The position numbers and the translations under genes were made by a program. A stretch of 64,000 bases of DNA, from positions 62,001-126,000 of the forward strand of contig MAAM01000001.1 of assembly GCA_002162695.1 (NCBI GenBank), read 5' to 3'. Positions 43,624-52,741 of the stretch are shown here, in pieces. The notes beneath the pieces were generated by a model, which searched no databases, had not been told where the DNA came from, and was given only the letters and a program-made list of their open reading frames with translations. The stretch is from Cycloclasticus sp. 46_120_T64. GTDB taxonomy: Bacteria; Pseudomonadota; Gammaproteobacteria; Methylococcales; Cycloclasticaceae. Position 1 is the stretch's first letter, and each line of letters starts with the position of its first letter.

Positions 43624-44429
43624 GTGGAATAAAACCTCAGCAGCAAACATTTGATAAGAGTTTAGTTAGGCAGTCGTTTGGCTCGGCATCAAGTTCGTAT
43701 AATCAATTTACCGCCTTGCAGCGTACGATTGGCGATCAGCTTTTACAACAACAGGAAAACCTCCCTAGCAACCAGGGTAAGGTGTTAGATATTGGTGCTG
43801 GAACCGGTTATTTAACCGAAAAAATCATTGGATCGAATAAACTGGATGAGCTGTACGCCTTAGATATTGCGCCTGAAATGTTGCGGCAAACGCGCTTAAA
43901 TGTCACGGCGGTTAAGCCGTTAACGTTGCTGTGTGCTGATGCCGAAGATCTGCCTTTAGCGGCGGAAACGGTGACGGCGGTGTATTCAAATGTGGCGTAT
44001 CAATGGTGTTCGAGGTTAGCGCTGGCTTTTGCCGAAGCGCGCCGGGTATTGCAAGAAAATGGTGTTTTTGCATTCAGTACTTTTGGTGAAAGAACCTTGT
44101 ATGAATTGAAGGATGCTTGGGCGGAGGCCGATAACGCGGTGCACGTGAACAGTTTCTTCGATGCGGACAGTATTCGACAATATTTAATTGCGGCTGGGTT
44201 CCAAGACGTGTCGGTGTTAAGTGAAGACATCGTGATGTATTACGAGACGCCAAAACAGCTGATGATGGATTTAAAGGGAATGGGTGCGCATAATATCAAC
44301 CCTGGCAGAAATCACGGTTTAACAGGGGTTTCTGCGTTTAAAAAAATGTTAGCTGCCTATGAAGGCCTACGTACCGAACAAGGGATACCGGCTACATTTC
44401 AAGCGCTGTATGGTTATGCACGAAAATAA
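43620..44429 (+). CDS. bioC: Malonyl-ACP O-methyltransferase
   Basis: 269 residues from GTG 43620, eight bases after GAGGAG and overlapping the bioH TGA. KSLVRQSFGSASSSYNQFTALQR is the BioC N-terminal signature; the SAM motif is VLDIGAGTGYLTEKI, with LYALDIAPEMLRQTR, YSNVAYQWC and VFAFSTFGERTLYELK. It methylates malonyl-ACP to start pimelate synthesis on the fatty-acid machinery. Confidence 0.95.
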   Translation: MSGIKPQQQTFDKSLVRQSFGSASSSYNQFTALQRTIGDQLLQQQENLPSNQGKVLDIGAGTGYLTEKIIGSNKLDELYALDIAPEMLRQTRLNVTAVKPLTLLCADAEDLPLAAETVTAVYSNVAYQWCSRLALAFAEARRVLQENGVFAFSTFGERTLYELKDAWAEADNAVHVNSFFDADSIRQYLIAAGFQDVSVLSEDIVMYYETPKQLMMDLKGMGAHNINPGRNHGLTGVSAFKKMLAAYEGLRTEQGIPATFQALYGYARK

Positions 44430-44430
44430 T

Positions 44431-45129
44431 ATGCCGGCGGGGTTTTTTATTACCGGCACCGATACGGATGTGGGTAAAACCCATGTGGCGAGTCAAATTA
44501 TCAAAGCCTTCGCGCAAAGCGGGGTGGCGGTGTCTGGTTTTAAGCCAGTAGCTTCGGGTGCGGAGTGGTCGGCGGGGCGCTGGCAGAATTCGGACGCCTT
44601 GAGTTTGCTAGATGCAGCCTCGGTTACTCTGCCTTATGAGGTGGTTAACCCCTATTGTTTCGAACCGGCGATAGCACCACATATCGCCGCCAAACAGGCC
44701 GGTGTAACGATAGATCAACAACAGATTACCGCGCTGTATAAACAACACGAGGCGGCTTCCGAGTTGGTGATTGTCGAAGGTGCGGGTGGCTGGAAAGTAC
44801 CCTTAGCTGACGAACTCAGTTTTGATGATGTGGCGTTAACTTTGGGTTTGCCGGTGATCTTGGTCGTCGGCATGAAACTAGGCTGTATTAACCACGCACT
44901 GCTGACCGAAGAGGCTATCTTAAACAAGGGTTGCCGTCTTGCCGGCTGGGTTGCAAATAGTACGACTGCCAACTTTGAACAGCTTCAAGATAATATGGAC
45001 GCGCTTAAAAAACGTATGCAGAGCCCGTGCATTGGAGCCTTTAGCTATAAGGATTCCGCCGAAAATAACACTGATCTGGACCAACAAAACATTATTTCTT
45101 TGCTTGCTTGTTTGACTGAATTTCGTTAA
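44431..45129 (+). CDS. bioD: Dethiobiotin synthetase
   Basis: 232 residues from ATG 44431, just after the bioC stop, giving the standard MPAGFFITGTDTDVGKTHVA with the P-loop at the N terminus; an ATG at 44416 inside bioC is an alternative. Other blocks: GFKPVASGAEW, NPYCFEPAIAPHIAAK, VIVEGAGGWKVPL and GMKLGCINHALL. It closes the ureido ring. Last gene of the biotin operon; bioA is not in the window. Confidence 0.95.
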   Translation: MPAGFFITGTDTDVGKTHVASQIIKAFAQSGVAVSGFKPVASGAEWSAGRWQNSDALSLLDAASVTLPYEVVNPYCFEPAIAPHIAAKQAGVTIDQQQITALYKQHEAASELVIVEGAGGWKVPLADELSFDDVALTLGLPVILVVGMKLGCINHALLTEEAILNKGCRLAGWVANSTTANFEQLQDNMDALKKRMQSPCIGAFSYKDSAENNTDLDQQNIISLLACLTEFR

Positions 45130-45230
45130 GTTTCCCTAACAATAATAAAAAAACACAACCAGCAGTCGATGGATTTACTGCTGAGATACATGCCGATAGA
45201 GCATGGTGTGAAGGGGTTTTTACTGAAGTA

Positions 45231-45279
45231 TCAACAGTTATGTGAGTCATGCTTATGCTGACTCGCGGTTAACTGTTGA
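45231..45279. repeat. Nested inverted repeat upstream of coxB
   Basis: Perfect 10-base arms TCAACAGTTA (45231-45240) and TAACTGTTGA (45270-45279) enclose a second pair GAGTCA (45244-45249) and TGACTC (45259-45264). A long hairpin of about 49 nt could form. No T-run follows, so it is not an ordinary terminator for bioD. Confidence 0.8.
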
Positions 45280-45318
45280 GTGGCGTTGGCTAAGGATGTA
45301 GCTGGTTTGTTTTTAGCC

Positions 45319-45336
45319 AACTAACTAGAGTTAGTT
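45319..45336. promoter_or_regulatory. Palindrome close to the coxB start
   Basis: AACTAACT (45319-45326) and AGTTAGTT (45329-45336) with a two-base centre, ending 28 bases before the coxB GTG. Operator-like symmetry in the cox leader. Confidence 0.5.
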
Positions 45337-45364
45337 ATAGGTAAAGATAAGGGAGAGCGGTTCA

Positions 45365-46495
45365 GTGGATAAACTTAAGCAGTTTTTTGCTCGTAGTAGT
45401 ATTTTGGCTGGTATATCGGGCGTTGCGCATGCGGAATATGGTTTAAACCTGCCCGTAGGAGTGACTGAGACAAGCCAAGCAGTATATGGCTTACATATGC
45501 AAATTCTTTGGGTCTGTATCATTATTGCCTGCGTGGTATTTGGTGCGATGATTTGGTCGATGGTTTTTCATCGTAAATCGCAGGGAGCGGTGGCCGAACA
45601 ATTTCATGAAAGTATGGCGGCCGAGTTGGTTTGGACGGTTGTTCCCTTCATTATTCTGATTGTGATGGCGGTTCCAGCGACCAAGGTGTTGGTTGATATG
45701 CATGACGTCTCTGAGCCTGATATGTCTATTAAGGTCACCGGCTATCAATGGAAATGGCGTTATGAATACATCAACGAAGATATCGACTTTTTTAGTTCAC
45801 TTGATGCTGCCAGTAATGAAGCGCGGCAAGTAGGCTCTGATATTGACCCGGCCACGGTTGAACATTATTTATTGAATGTTGACCGTCCATTAGTTATTCC
45901 CGTCGGTAAAAAAATCCGTTTCCTACTCACCGCGAGTGATGTTATCCATTCTTGGTGGGTGCCAGATTTTGGCTGGAAAAAAGACGCGATACCCGGTTTT
46001 ATTAACGAAGCCTGGGTAAAGGTTGATAAACCAGGTGTTTACCGAGGTCAGTGTGCCGAGTTATGTGGTCGTGATCATGGGTTTATGCCGATTGTAGTCG
46101 AGGTTAAATCAACCGAAGATTACGCAGCCTGGGTGCAATCACAAAAAAGTAGCGCTGAGCTTACAAATTCAGCGGTGGTCGAAACCCTCCCCCCTCAAGA
46201 ACTTAAACAACAAGGCAAAAAGGTTTACCAAGCTAACTGTGCGGCTTGTCACCAGCAAAAAGGTGAAGGTGTGCCGGGCGTGTTCCCGGCGATTACTGCC
46301 AGTGCGGTGGTTACTGGTGAAATATCCAAGCATATTGATTTGGTGATGAACGGTAAGCCGGGCACAGCAATGGCTGCCTTTAAGGGGCAATTGAGTGATC
46401 TAGAACTGGCGGCTGTTATCACTTATCAGCGTAATTCATTGGGCAATAAAGTAGGTGATGCAGTTCAGCCTACGGAAATTGCAGCATTAAGGTAA
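45365..46495 (+). CDS. coxB: Cytochrome c oxidase subunit II with fused cytochrome c domain
   Basis: 376 residues from GTG 45365. Signal-like N terminus ending AHA, two membrane helices, then the cupredoxin CuA domain: VIHSWWVPDFGWKKDAIPG (split), CAELCGRDHGFM with the CuA cysteines, histidine and methionine. Residues about 280-376 are a cytochrome c domain with the heme site CAACH (VYQANCAACHQQKGEG) and a distal methionine region (NGKPGTAMAAFKG). This is the caa3-like fused subunit II common in Pseudomonas-type clusters. It accepts electrons from cytochrome c. Confidence 0.96.
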   Translation: MDKLKQFFARSSILAGISGVAHAEYGLNLPVGVTETSQAVYGLHMQILWVCIIIACVVFGAMIWSMVFHRKSQGAVAEQFHESMAAELVWTVVPFIILIVMAVPATKVLVDMHDVSEPDMSIKVTGYQWKWRYEYINEDIDFFSSLDAASNEARQVGSDIDPATVEHYLLNVDRPLVIPVGKKIRFLLTASDVIHSWWVPDFGWKKDAIPGFINEAWVKVDKPGVYRGQCAELCGRDHGFMPIVVEVKSTEDYAAWVQSQKSSAELTNSAVVETLPPQELKQQGKKVYQANCAACHQQKGEGVPGVFPAITASAVVTGEISKHIDLVMNGKPGTAMAAFKGQLSDLELAAVITYQRNSLGNKVGDAVQPTEIAALR

Positions 46496-46511
46496 TCAGG
46501 AGATTTTGATA

Positions 46512-48092
46512 ATGGCGACTGCTACAGCGACACACGAAGAGCACCACGATCATGGCCCAGCTAAAGGATTAATGCGCTGGGTTACGACCACTAATCATAA
46601 GGATATTGGCACCCTATATTTATTATTTGCCTTATTGATGTTTATGATCGGCGGGGCAATGGCGATGGTTATTCGTCTAGAGTTATTTCAACCAGGTTTG
46701 CAATTTGTTGATCCGGGTTTCTTTAATCAAATGACCACGGTGCACGCCTTGGTGATGATTTTTGGCGGCGTTATGCCGGCTTTTGTTGGCCTCGCTAATT
46801 GGATGTTACCGATTATGATTGGTGGGCCAGATATGGCTTTACCTAGAATGAATAACTGGAGTTTTTGGATTTTACCCTTTGCATTCGCGATGTTACTGTC
46901 CACATTCTTTATGGATGGCGGTGCGCCTGCGGGTGGCTGGACGATCTATCCACCGTTAGTGTTACAGGGCGGAAATGGCTTTCCATTTATGATTTTCGCG
47001 ATTCATATGATGGGGATTTCCTCGGTCATGGGGGCGATTAATGTGATCGTAACTATCTTGAATATGCGTGCGCCCGGCATGACCCTGATGAAAATGCCGC
47101 TGTTTGTTTGGACTTGGTTTATTACTGCTTATTTATTAATAGCCGTGATGCCCGTGTTGGCCGGCGCAGTAACGATGTTGTTGACCGATCGATTCTTTGA
47201 TACGAGCTTTTTCAACGCCGCTGGTGGTGGTGATCCGGTGCTGTTCCAGCATATATTCTGGTTCTTCGGTCACCCAGAAGTCTATATTCTGATTTTGCCG
47301 GCCTTCGGTATCGTATCGGCGATTATTCCGACCTTCGCACGTAAGCCGTTATTTGGTTATAGTTCGATGGTATACGCCACCTCATCAATTGCTTTTTTAT
47401 CGTTTATTGTGTGGGCGCATCATATGTTTACCGTAGGTCTACCGCTAGAGGGCGAGTTGTTTTTTATGTACGCAACGATGTTGATTGCGGTACCCACTGG
47501 GGTGAAAGTATTTAACTGGATTTCGACGATGTGGAAAGGCTCGATGACTTTCGAAACGCCGATGTTGTTTTCAATTGGTTTTGTCATTATGTTTACCATA
47601 GGTGGTTTTTCTGGCTTGATGTTGGCCATTGCACCGGCCGATTTCCAGTACCACGATACTTATTTTGTGGTTGCCCACTTCCATTATGTATTGGTGACGG
47701 GTGCGGTCTATTCCATTATGGCGGCGGCGTATTATTGGTTGCCGAAGTGGACTGGCAATATGTATAACGAAACCATGGGTAAGTGGCATTTTTGGTTGTC
47801 GACTATCTCGGTGAATGTGCTGTTTTTCCCGCAACACTTCTTAGGTTTGGCGGGAATGCCCAGACGTATCCCAGACTACTCGGTGCAATTTGCTGAATTT
47901 AATATGTGGTCAAGTCTTGGTGGTTTTGCCTTTGGTCTATCGCAGGTGTTCTTTTGTTATATCGTTTATAAAACAATTCAGGGTGGCGAGAAGGCGACGG
48001 ACCAGGTTTGGGAAGGAGCGGATGGCTTGGAATGGGAACTATCGTCTCCTCCTCCGTATCATAGTTTCACCACACCACCGAAAATTAAATAA
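46512..48092 (+). CDS. coxA: Cytochrome c oxidase subunit I
   Basis: 526 residues from ATG 46512 (AGGAG nine bases upstream). Twelve membrane helices; heme a and CuB/a3 ligands appear in TTVHALVMIFG, FWFFGHPEVYILILPAFG (the His-Tyr crosslink region), VWAHHMF (CuB histidines) and VVAHFHYVLVTGAVY. The K-pathway and D-pathway residues fall in the normal motifs (A1-type). It reduces O2 to water and pumps protons. Followed after 32 bases by a 33-codon gene. Confidence 0.98.
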   Translation: MATATATHEEHHDHGPAKGLMRWVTTTNHKDIGTLYLLFALLMFMIGGAMAMVIRLELFQPGLQFVDPGFFNQMTTVHALVMIFGGVMPAFVGLANWMLPIMIGGPDMALPRMNNWSFWILPFAFAMLLSTFFMDGGAPAGGWTIYPPLVLQGGNGFPFMIFAIHMMGISSVMGAINVIVTILNMRAPGMTLMKMPLFVWTWFITAYLLIAVMPVLAGAVTMLLTDRFFDTSFFNAAGGGDPVLFQHIFWFFGHPEVYILILPAFGIVSAIIPTFARKPLFGYSSMVYATSSIAFLSFIVWAHHMFTVGLPLEGELFFMYATMLIAVPTGVKVFNWISTMWKGSMTFETPMLFSIGFVIMFTIGGFSGLMLAIAPADFQYHDTYFVVAHFHYVLVTGAVYSIMAAAYYWLPKWTGNMYNETMGKWHFWLSTISVNVLFFPQHFLGLAGMPRRIPDYSVQFAEFNMWSSLGGFAFGLSQVFFCYIVYKTIQGGEKATDQVWEGADGLEWELSSPPPYHSFTTPPKIK

Positions 48093-48124
48093 CCGTTGTC
48101 AGGTGAATGGTATAGGGGAATAAG

Positions 48125-48226
48125 ATGTATCAGAGAAAAACGAAGAACAGATGGGTTGTGCTGATTTTAACGAGTATTGCACTATCATTTTATATAGGGT
48201 CTTTTGTCTTTTTAACAAATAACTAG
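48125..48226 (+). CDS. 33-residue cytochrome oxidase small assembly-type protein
   Basis: Short frame ATG 48125 to TAG 48226 with AGGGG six bases upstream. The basic N terminus (MYQRKTKNRW) and one membrane helix (VVLILTSIALSFYIGSFVFL) match the tiny proteins often found just after coxA in proteobacterial cox clusters. In those clusters cox11 normally follows; here coxC does. Probably a single-helix inner-membrane assembly factor. Confidence 0.75.
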   Translation: MYQRKTKNRWVVLILTSIALSFYIGSFVFLTNN

Positions 48227-48278
48227 TGCAAGCTGCGGCGAACACTCGAGATTAACATTCAAAGGGAATAGGTGATTT

Positions 48279-49142
48279 ATGTCGACAGATAACACGTATT
48301 ACGTTCCCCACAGTGCGAAGTGGCCAATAGTTGGATCAATTGGCATGACGTTACTGTTGGGTGGTTTCGCAGGGCAGTTAAATGGTTCGAGCATGGCGGA
48401 TAATATTATGCTTGTGGGTTTGTTGGTGACGATTTATATGTTGTTTGGCTGGTTTGGCGATGTGATAGAGGAGAGCGAGTCGGGTGCATATAACAAGGCG
48501 GAGGATGCTTCTTTCCGTATTGGTATGGTTTGGTTTATTTTTTCTGAGGTGATGTTTTTCGCCGCGTTCTTCGGTGCGCTGTATTACATTCGAGTTTTCT
48601 CGGTGCCTTGGTTGGGAGGCGCCGATTCTGGCGCGGCGACTCATGAGTTTCTATGGAATAGTTATGAGGCAATCTGGCCGACGAATGGGCCGGAGGCTAT
48701 CGGCGGCGAATATCAAAAAATGTCGGCCTGGGGTTTACCATCGATAAATACGCTGATTTTATTGACCAGCGGAGTGACGGTCACGGTGGCTCACTGGGGC
48801 TTAGTGGCCAATAAACGCAAACAGCTGATTTGGGCTTTGGCGGCGACGGTGGCACTTGGTTTTATATTTGTGGTATTGCAAGCCGTAGAGTATGGACATG
48901 GCTACCATGATCTTAATTTGACTATGGGCTCGGGTGTCTATGGTTCAACCTTCTATATGTTAACGGGCTTTCATGGTTTTCACGTGACGGTCGGCGCGAT
49001 CATGTTAGCGGTCGTATTGGTGCGCAGTATTAAGGGACATTTTACCGCAGAGCACCACTTCGCATTTGAAGCGGCGGCCTGGTATTGGCACTTTGTCGAC
49101 GTGGTTTGGTTGGGCCTATTTATCTTTGTGTATTGGTTGTAA
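48279..49142 (+). CDS. coxC: Cytochrome c oxidase subunit III
   Basis: 287 residues, seven membrane helices. Typical blocks: YYVPHSAKWPIVGSIGM, FRIGMVWFIFSEVMFFAAFFGALYY (split), LLTSGVTVTVAHWGL, FYMLTGFHGFHVTVGAIML and EAAAWYWHFVDVVWLGLFIFVYW. It stabilises the oxidase core. It is separated from coxA by the small membrane protein only; cox11 is absent. Confidence 0.97.
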   Translation: MSTDNTYYVPHSAKWPIVGSIGMTLLLGGFAGQLNGSSMADNIMLVGLLVTIYMLFGWFGDVIEESESGAYNKAEDASFRIGMVWFIFSEVMFFAAFFGALYYIRVFSVPWLGGADSGAATHEFLWNSYEAIWPTNGPEAIGGEYQKMSAWGLPSINTLILLTSGVTVTVAHWGLVANKRKQLIWALAATVALGFIFVVLQAVEYGHGYHDLNLTMGSGVYGSTFYMLTGFHGFHVTVGAIMLAVVLVRSIKGHFTAEHHFAFEAAAWYWHFVDVVWLGLFIFVYWL

Positions 49143-49153
49143 ACAAGGTTCGT

Positions 49154-49405
49154 TTATTGGCTGGTATGGCTCGTTTGCTGGCTGTTTTCTTGGGGAAGTA
49201 AGGCGTGCGAGCTGATCAAGCCAAATTGAGTTGCAACTAATAAGGAGATAAATAGTAAGAATGATAAGCCGACACGAATGGCTAAAAATTTGACCACTTT
49301 TTTTGGCTGGGATTTATTATTGGAGAGGTGGTAAAAGGACTTGAACAGGTTGTATACGATTAGCAATAAAGAAAAAATAATTAGGTATTTTATAAGAGGT
49401 GACAT
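49154..49405 (-). CDS. DUF2909 twin-transmembrane protein
   Basis: 83 residues from the ATG at 49403-49405, preferred over a longer frame that begins inside the divergent surf1 region. Two hydrophobic helices (LIKYLIIFSLLLIVYNLF and VGLSFLLFISLLVATQFGL) joined by a basic loop. This family is typically encoded on the opposite strand within cox clusters, as here between coxC and surf1. Function is not established; the position suggests an oxidase-associated role. Confidence 0.85.
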   Translation of the reverse strand: MSPLIKYLIIFSLLLIVYNLFKSFYHLSNNKSQPKKVVKFLAIRVGLSFLLFISLLVATQFGLISSHALLPQENSQQTSHTSQ

Positions 49406-49447
49406 TATTAAGGGCTCAGTTGTTAAGTTATAAGCGAAGGCAAGTCG

Positions 49448-50200
49448 ATGTGGGGTAGGCGCTTGCACTTCAAGGCAAGTTTGTTTTTATCTATCTTAGC
49501 AGTGATCGTGTTATTGATATTAATTAGTTTAGGGCGTTGGCAAATTGGCCGAGCAGAGCAAAAGCAGGCGATCCTAGACTTACAATCTTCGCGTAGCGAA
49601 CTACCTGCAACTCCGCTGAGTGAGTTGGATTTTGCAGCGAATGAACTGCGTTACCTGCCGGTAAGTTTGCGTGGCAAAGTCGATGCCGAACAGCAAATAT
49701 TGATCGATAATCAAGTGCGCAATGGGCGTGCAGGTTACTTCGTGTTAACGCCAATCAAGCTAGCAAATAATAAGGCAGTATTGCTAAATAGAGGTTGGTT
49801 GCCTACCGGCGCGAATCGCGCTGACTTACCGAATGTTGATATCAGCGCGAAGACGATATCTAGTCTAGGTCGCTTAGACCATTTTCCAACGGTGGGTATT
49901 CAATTGCAGGGAGCCGATCAGCTATCAGACAATTGGCCAGCGGTGACGCAGCTGATTAACCTTCATAATGTGGCCGAAAGATTAGGTTATGAGGTCTTGC
50001 CGTATCAAGTATTAATGGATGCCGACCAACCGCACGGTTATCTTCGACAGTGGATGATGATGAAAATGGGGCCAGAAAAACACTACGGTTACGCCTTTCA
50101 ATGGTTTGCTTTGGCGCTGGCTTGGTTAGTAATTTATTTTGTAGTAACAATAAAACAGGGTGTGAAGAAAGATGAATACATTAACAAGGAATCGACTTAA
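49448..50200 (+). CDS. SURF1-family cytochrome oxidase assembly protein
   Basis: 250 residues. N-terminal helix (SLFLSILAVIVLLILISLGRWQIGRAEQK, split), a periplasmic domain with LPVSLRGKVDAEQQILIDNQVRNGRAGYFVLTPI (split) and LLNRGWLPTG, and a C-terminal helix preceded by HYGYAFQWFALALAWLVIYF. SURF1 proteins help insert heme a into subunit I. It overlaps the next gene by 29 bases. Confidence 0.93.
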   Translation: MWGRRLHFKASLFLSILAVIVLLILISLGRWQIGRAEQKQAILDLQSSRSELPATPLSELDFAANELRYLPVSLRGKVDAEQQILIDNQVRNGRAGYFVLTPIKLANNKAVLLNRGWLPTGANRADLPNVDISAKTISSLGRLDHFPTVGIQLQGADQLSDNWPAVTQLINLHNVAERLGYEVLPYQVLMDADQPHGYLRQWMMMKMGPEKHYGYAFQWFALALAWLVIYFVVTIKQGVKKDEYINKEST

Positions 50201-50759
50201 ACTTATTTCAATTGCGGGTCTGTTTGGCTTACCTGTCATCACTGCCTGGCTGCTATTTAGCAATCCGCAACTTTTGGCTAATCACGAAACTAAAAACTAT
50301 GGCGAGTTAGTTTCTCCGGCTATTCCATCAGAGCTTAAAGACTTCATAGTGAATGCTGAACAGCTCGATATGCAGCACCTAAAAGGTCGCTGGGTATTAC
50401 TGCACCTCGATATGGATGGACGATGTGATGCATCTTGTGCTAAATCAACACATTTATTGCGTCAGCTGAATGTATTACTCAGTAAAGACTCCACTCGCTT
50501 TAAAAGAGTTTATATGGACATGTCGGTTAATTCTGCTGAACTGGCGACAATACAGAGTAACGATAGGGAGCTTAATGTCTATCATTGGAAGGCTACCCAG
50601 CTGAATAAACTACAGCGGTTAATTCCTGAGTTAACGGACGGCGATATGTTATTAGTCGATCCGCTGGGTAATATCATGATGAAATACCGCCAAAATGCCG
50701 ACCCATATGGTATCCAAAAAGACCTTAAATTGTTATTTAAAGCGTCACAGATTGGATGA
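50172..50759 (+). CDS. Sco-like membrane-anchored thioredoxin-fold protein of the cox cluster
   Basis: 195 residues; one N-terminal membrane helix (about 12-30), then a thioredoxin-like domain. A CX3C pair occurs in GRCDASCAKSTHLLRQL, the spacing used by Sco copper chaperones. The later block LVDPLGNIMMKYRQNADP aligns with the Sco LIDP region, but the histidine that completes the Sco copper site is not seen before it. This type recurs between surf1 and ctaA in pseudomonad clusters. Role in CuA assembly is inferred. Confidence 0.8.
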   Translation: MNTLTRNRLKLISIAGLFGLPVITAWLLFSNPQLLANHETKNYGELVSPAIPSELKDFIVNAEQLDMQHLKGRWVLLHLDMDGRCDASCAKSTHLLRQLNVLLSKDSTRFKRVYMDMSVNSAELATIQSNDRELNVYHWKATQLNKLQRLIPELTDGDMLLVDPLGNIMMKYRQNADPYGIQKDLKLLFKASQIG

Positions 50760-51736
50760 TCTTACAACGACTCAGCCTATTCGGCATATTACTGGCCTTA
50801 TTTGTCGTTATCTTGGGGGCATATGTACGTTTGTCCGATGCGGGTTTGGGCTGCCCTGATTGGCCGGGTTGTTATGGTAGTTTGATCGTCGATGATTCAC
50901 AGCAGGGCATTCATGCTGCAGCCGAGAGTTTTCCCGAGCGTCCCTTAGAATCATCAAAGGCTTGGAAAGAGATGACTCATCGTTATTTTGCCAGTGCATT
51001 AGGTTTTGTCATTTTATTGTTAACGTATTTTGCTTGGCGGCAACCCCAGTTAGGTCAGCGCGGTTTGACCTTATCGTTGTTAATCCTAGTGTTGTTTCAA
51101 GGTGCTTTGGGGATGTGGACGGTCACCTTATTGGTAAAACCAGTGATTGTGATGGGGCATTTATTAGGCGGCTTATCAATCTTGAGCCTATTATTTTTGT
51201 TGTTATTACGGCTATCTAATAAGCGTTTACCGACGATTAAAAACAAGTCCGTGCTGAAAGTGCTCGCACCGGCTGCCTTATTGGTACTGGTGCTACAAAT
51301 TGCACTAGGTGGCTGGACTAGCACCAATTATGCGGCCTTAGCCTGTCCAGAGTTACCCACTTGCTTAGATGAGTCATGGCAGCCGGATGTGGACTACAAA
51401 GAAGGCTTTGTTTTGTGGCGTGGGCTCGGGGTGGATTATGAATATGGGGTGTTAACGAATCAAGCCCGTGCTGCAATTCATTGGGTGCATCGTATTGGCG
51501 CGGCGGTGACGACAGTGCTGCTAACACTGCTAGCATTTCTACTGTTTCGAATTGGCGCAAAAACAGAAGTGAAACTATTGCTCGGCTGCTTGTTTAGTCA
51601 GCTACTACTCGGTGTGTTAAACGTCGTATTCAGTTTACCCTTACCACTGGCGGTTGCACATAACGGGGTTGCGGCCTTACTGTTATTGAGTGTGGTTTAT
51701 TTAAATTTTAGATTGAACAGTTATAAGCTGTCTTAG
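50756..51736 (+). CDS. ctaA: Heme A synthase (CtaA/Cox15)
   Basis: 326 residues, eight membrane helices. GAYVRLSDAGLGCPDWPGCYG, EMTHRYFAS, GALGMWTV, MGHLLGGLSILSLL, GGWTSTNYAALACPELPTC and HWVHRIGAAV supply the conserved histidines and cysteines. It oxidises heme O to heme A, the oxidase cofactor. ATGA overlap with the Sco-like gene. Confidence 0.96.
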   Translation: MILQRLSLFGILLALFVVILGAYVRLSDAGLGCPDWPGCYGSLIVDDSQQGIHAAAESFPERPLESSKAWKEMTHRYFASALGFVILLLTYFAWRQPQLGQRGLTLSLLILVLFQGALGMWTVTLLVKPVIVMGHLLGGLSILSLLFLLLLRLSNKRLPTIKNKSVLKVLAPAALLVLVLQIALGGWTSTNYAALACPELPTCLDESWQPDVDYKEGFVLWRGLGVDYEYGVLTNQARAAIHWVHRIGAAVTTVLLTLLAFLLFRIGAKTEVKLLLGCLFSQLLLGVLNVVFSLPLPLAVAHNGVAALLLLSVVYLNFRLNSYKLS

Positions 51737-51748
51737 GGAGATATTGTG

Positions 51749-52636
51749 ATGGAACAAAGTATAAATGGCTTAAATACCAAGGTGGATTGGCGAAGTTATT
51801 ATCAATTATGTAAACCGAAAGTGGTGATGCTGATCGTATTTACCGCCATCGTCGGAATGATTTTGGCTAGCCCACTGGTAGAGGCGTGGCCAAGGATGTT
51901 ATTTGCCACGATGGGGATTGGGCTGGCGGCGTCCTCAGCGGCGGCGATTAACCATTATTTAGATCAGCAATATGACGCTAAAATGGCGCGGACCGAAGGT
52001 CGTCCATTGCCGCAGGGTGAGTTATCGGGTAGCCAAGTATTGGTTTTTGCTTTCAGCATTGGCATCTTGTCGATGATTATTTTACTGCAGTGGGTTAACA
52101 GCTTGACGGCCCTCCTAACGTTCCTATCGCTGATTGGTTATGCGGTTGTATATACCGTTTATTTGAAACACGCAACACCGCAAAATATAGCGATTGGTGG
52201 TGCCGCTGGTGCTGCGCCGCCGGTGCTGGGTTGGTGCGCGGTAACTAACTCAATTGACCCGCATGCCTTATTGTTATTTCTGATTATTTTTATTTGGACG
52301 CCGCCGCATTTTTGGGCCTTGGCGGTGGCGCGGCGTGATGAATATGCTAAAGCTGATATTCCTATGCTGCCGGTGACCCATGGTGCGGACTTTACTCGTT
52401 TACATATCGTGTTTTATACGGTGTTATTGTTATTGGTCAGCTTATTGCCTTATTTAACAGGCATGAGTGGGCTGTTGTACTTGGTAGCGGCAGTGGTATT
52501 AGGTCTGGGTTTCTTGTACTACGCGGTCTTATTGATGAAGACCTCTGATGATGCGGTGGCGATGAAGACCTTTCATTATTCTATTAGTTATTTGATGCTG
52601 TTATTTTCTGCCTTATTGCTAGATCACTACCTTTGA
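51749..52636 (+). CDS. ctaB: Protoheme IX farnesyltransferase (heme O synthase)
   Basis: 295 residues from ATG 51749 (GGGAG upstream). Nine-helix prenyltransferase: CKPKVVMLIVFTAIVGM, AAAINHYLDQQYDAKMARTEGRPLP (split), GAAPPVLGW and IFIWTPPHFWALAVARRDEY. It makes heme O for CtaA. It ends the cox assembly series; the canonical sco gene that often follows is not present. Confidence 0.97.
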   Translation: MEQSINGLNTKVDWRSYYQLCKPKVVMLIVFTAIVGMILASPLVEAWPRMLFATMGIGLAASSAAAINHYLDQQYDAKMARTEGRPLPQGELSGSQVLVFAFSIGILSMIILLQWVNSLTALLTFLSLIGYAVVYTVYLKHATPQNIAIGGAAGAAPPVLGWCAVTNSIDPHALLLFLIIFIWTPPHFWALAVARRDEYAKADIPMLPVTHGADFTRLHIVFYTVLLLLVSLLPYLTGMSGLLYLVAAVVLGLGFLYYAVLLMKTSDDAVAMKTFHYSISYLMLLFSALLLDHYL

Positions 52637-52741
52637 GTTAGATATGCTATATTTATTTTAGATATTTGATCGCATAGGGCGGTGAATGTGAGGGCTACTG
52701 GCCTCGTCCGCTGAATTTTTATCTTCAATAGCAGGTTTGTT

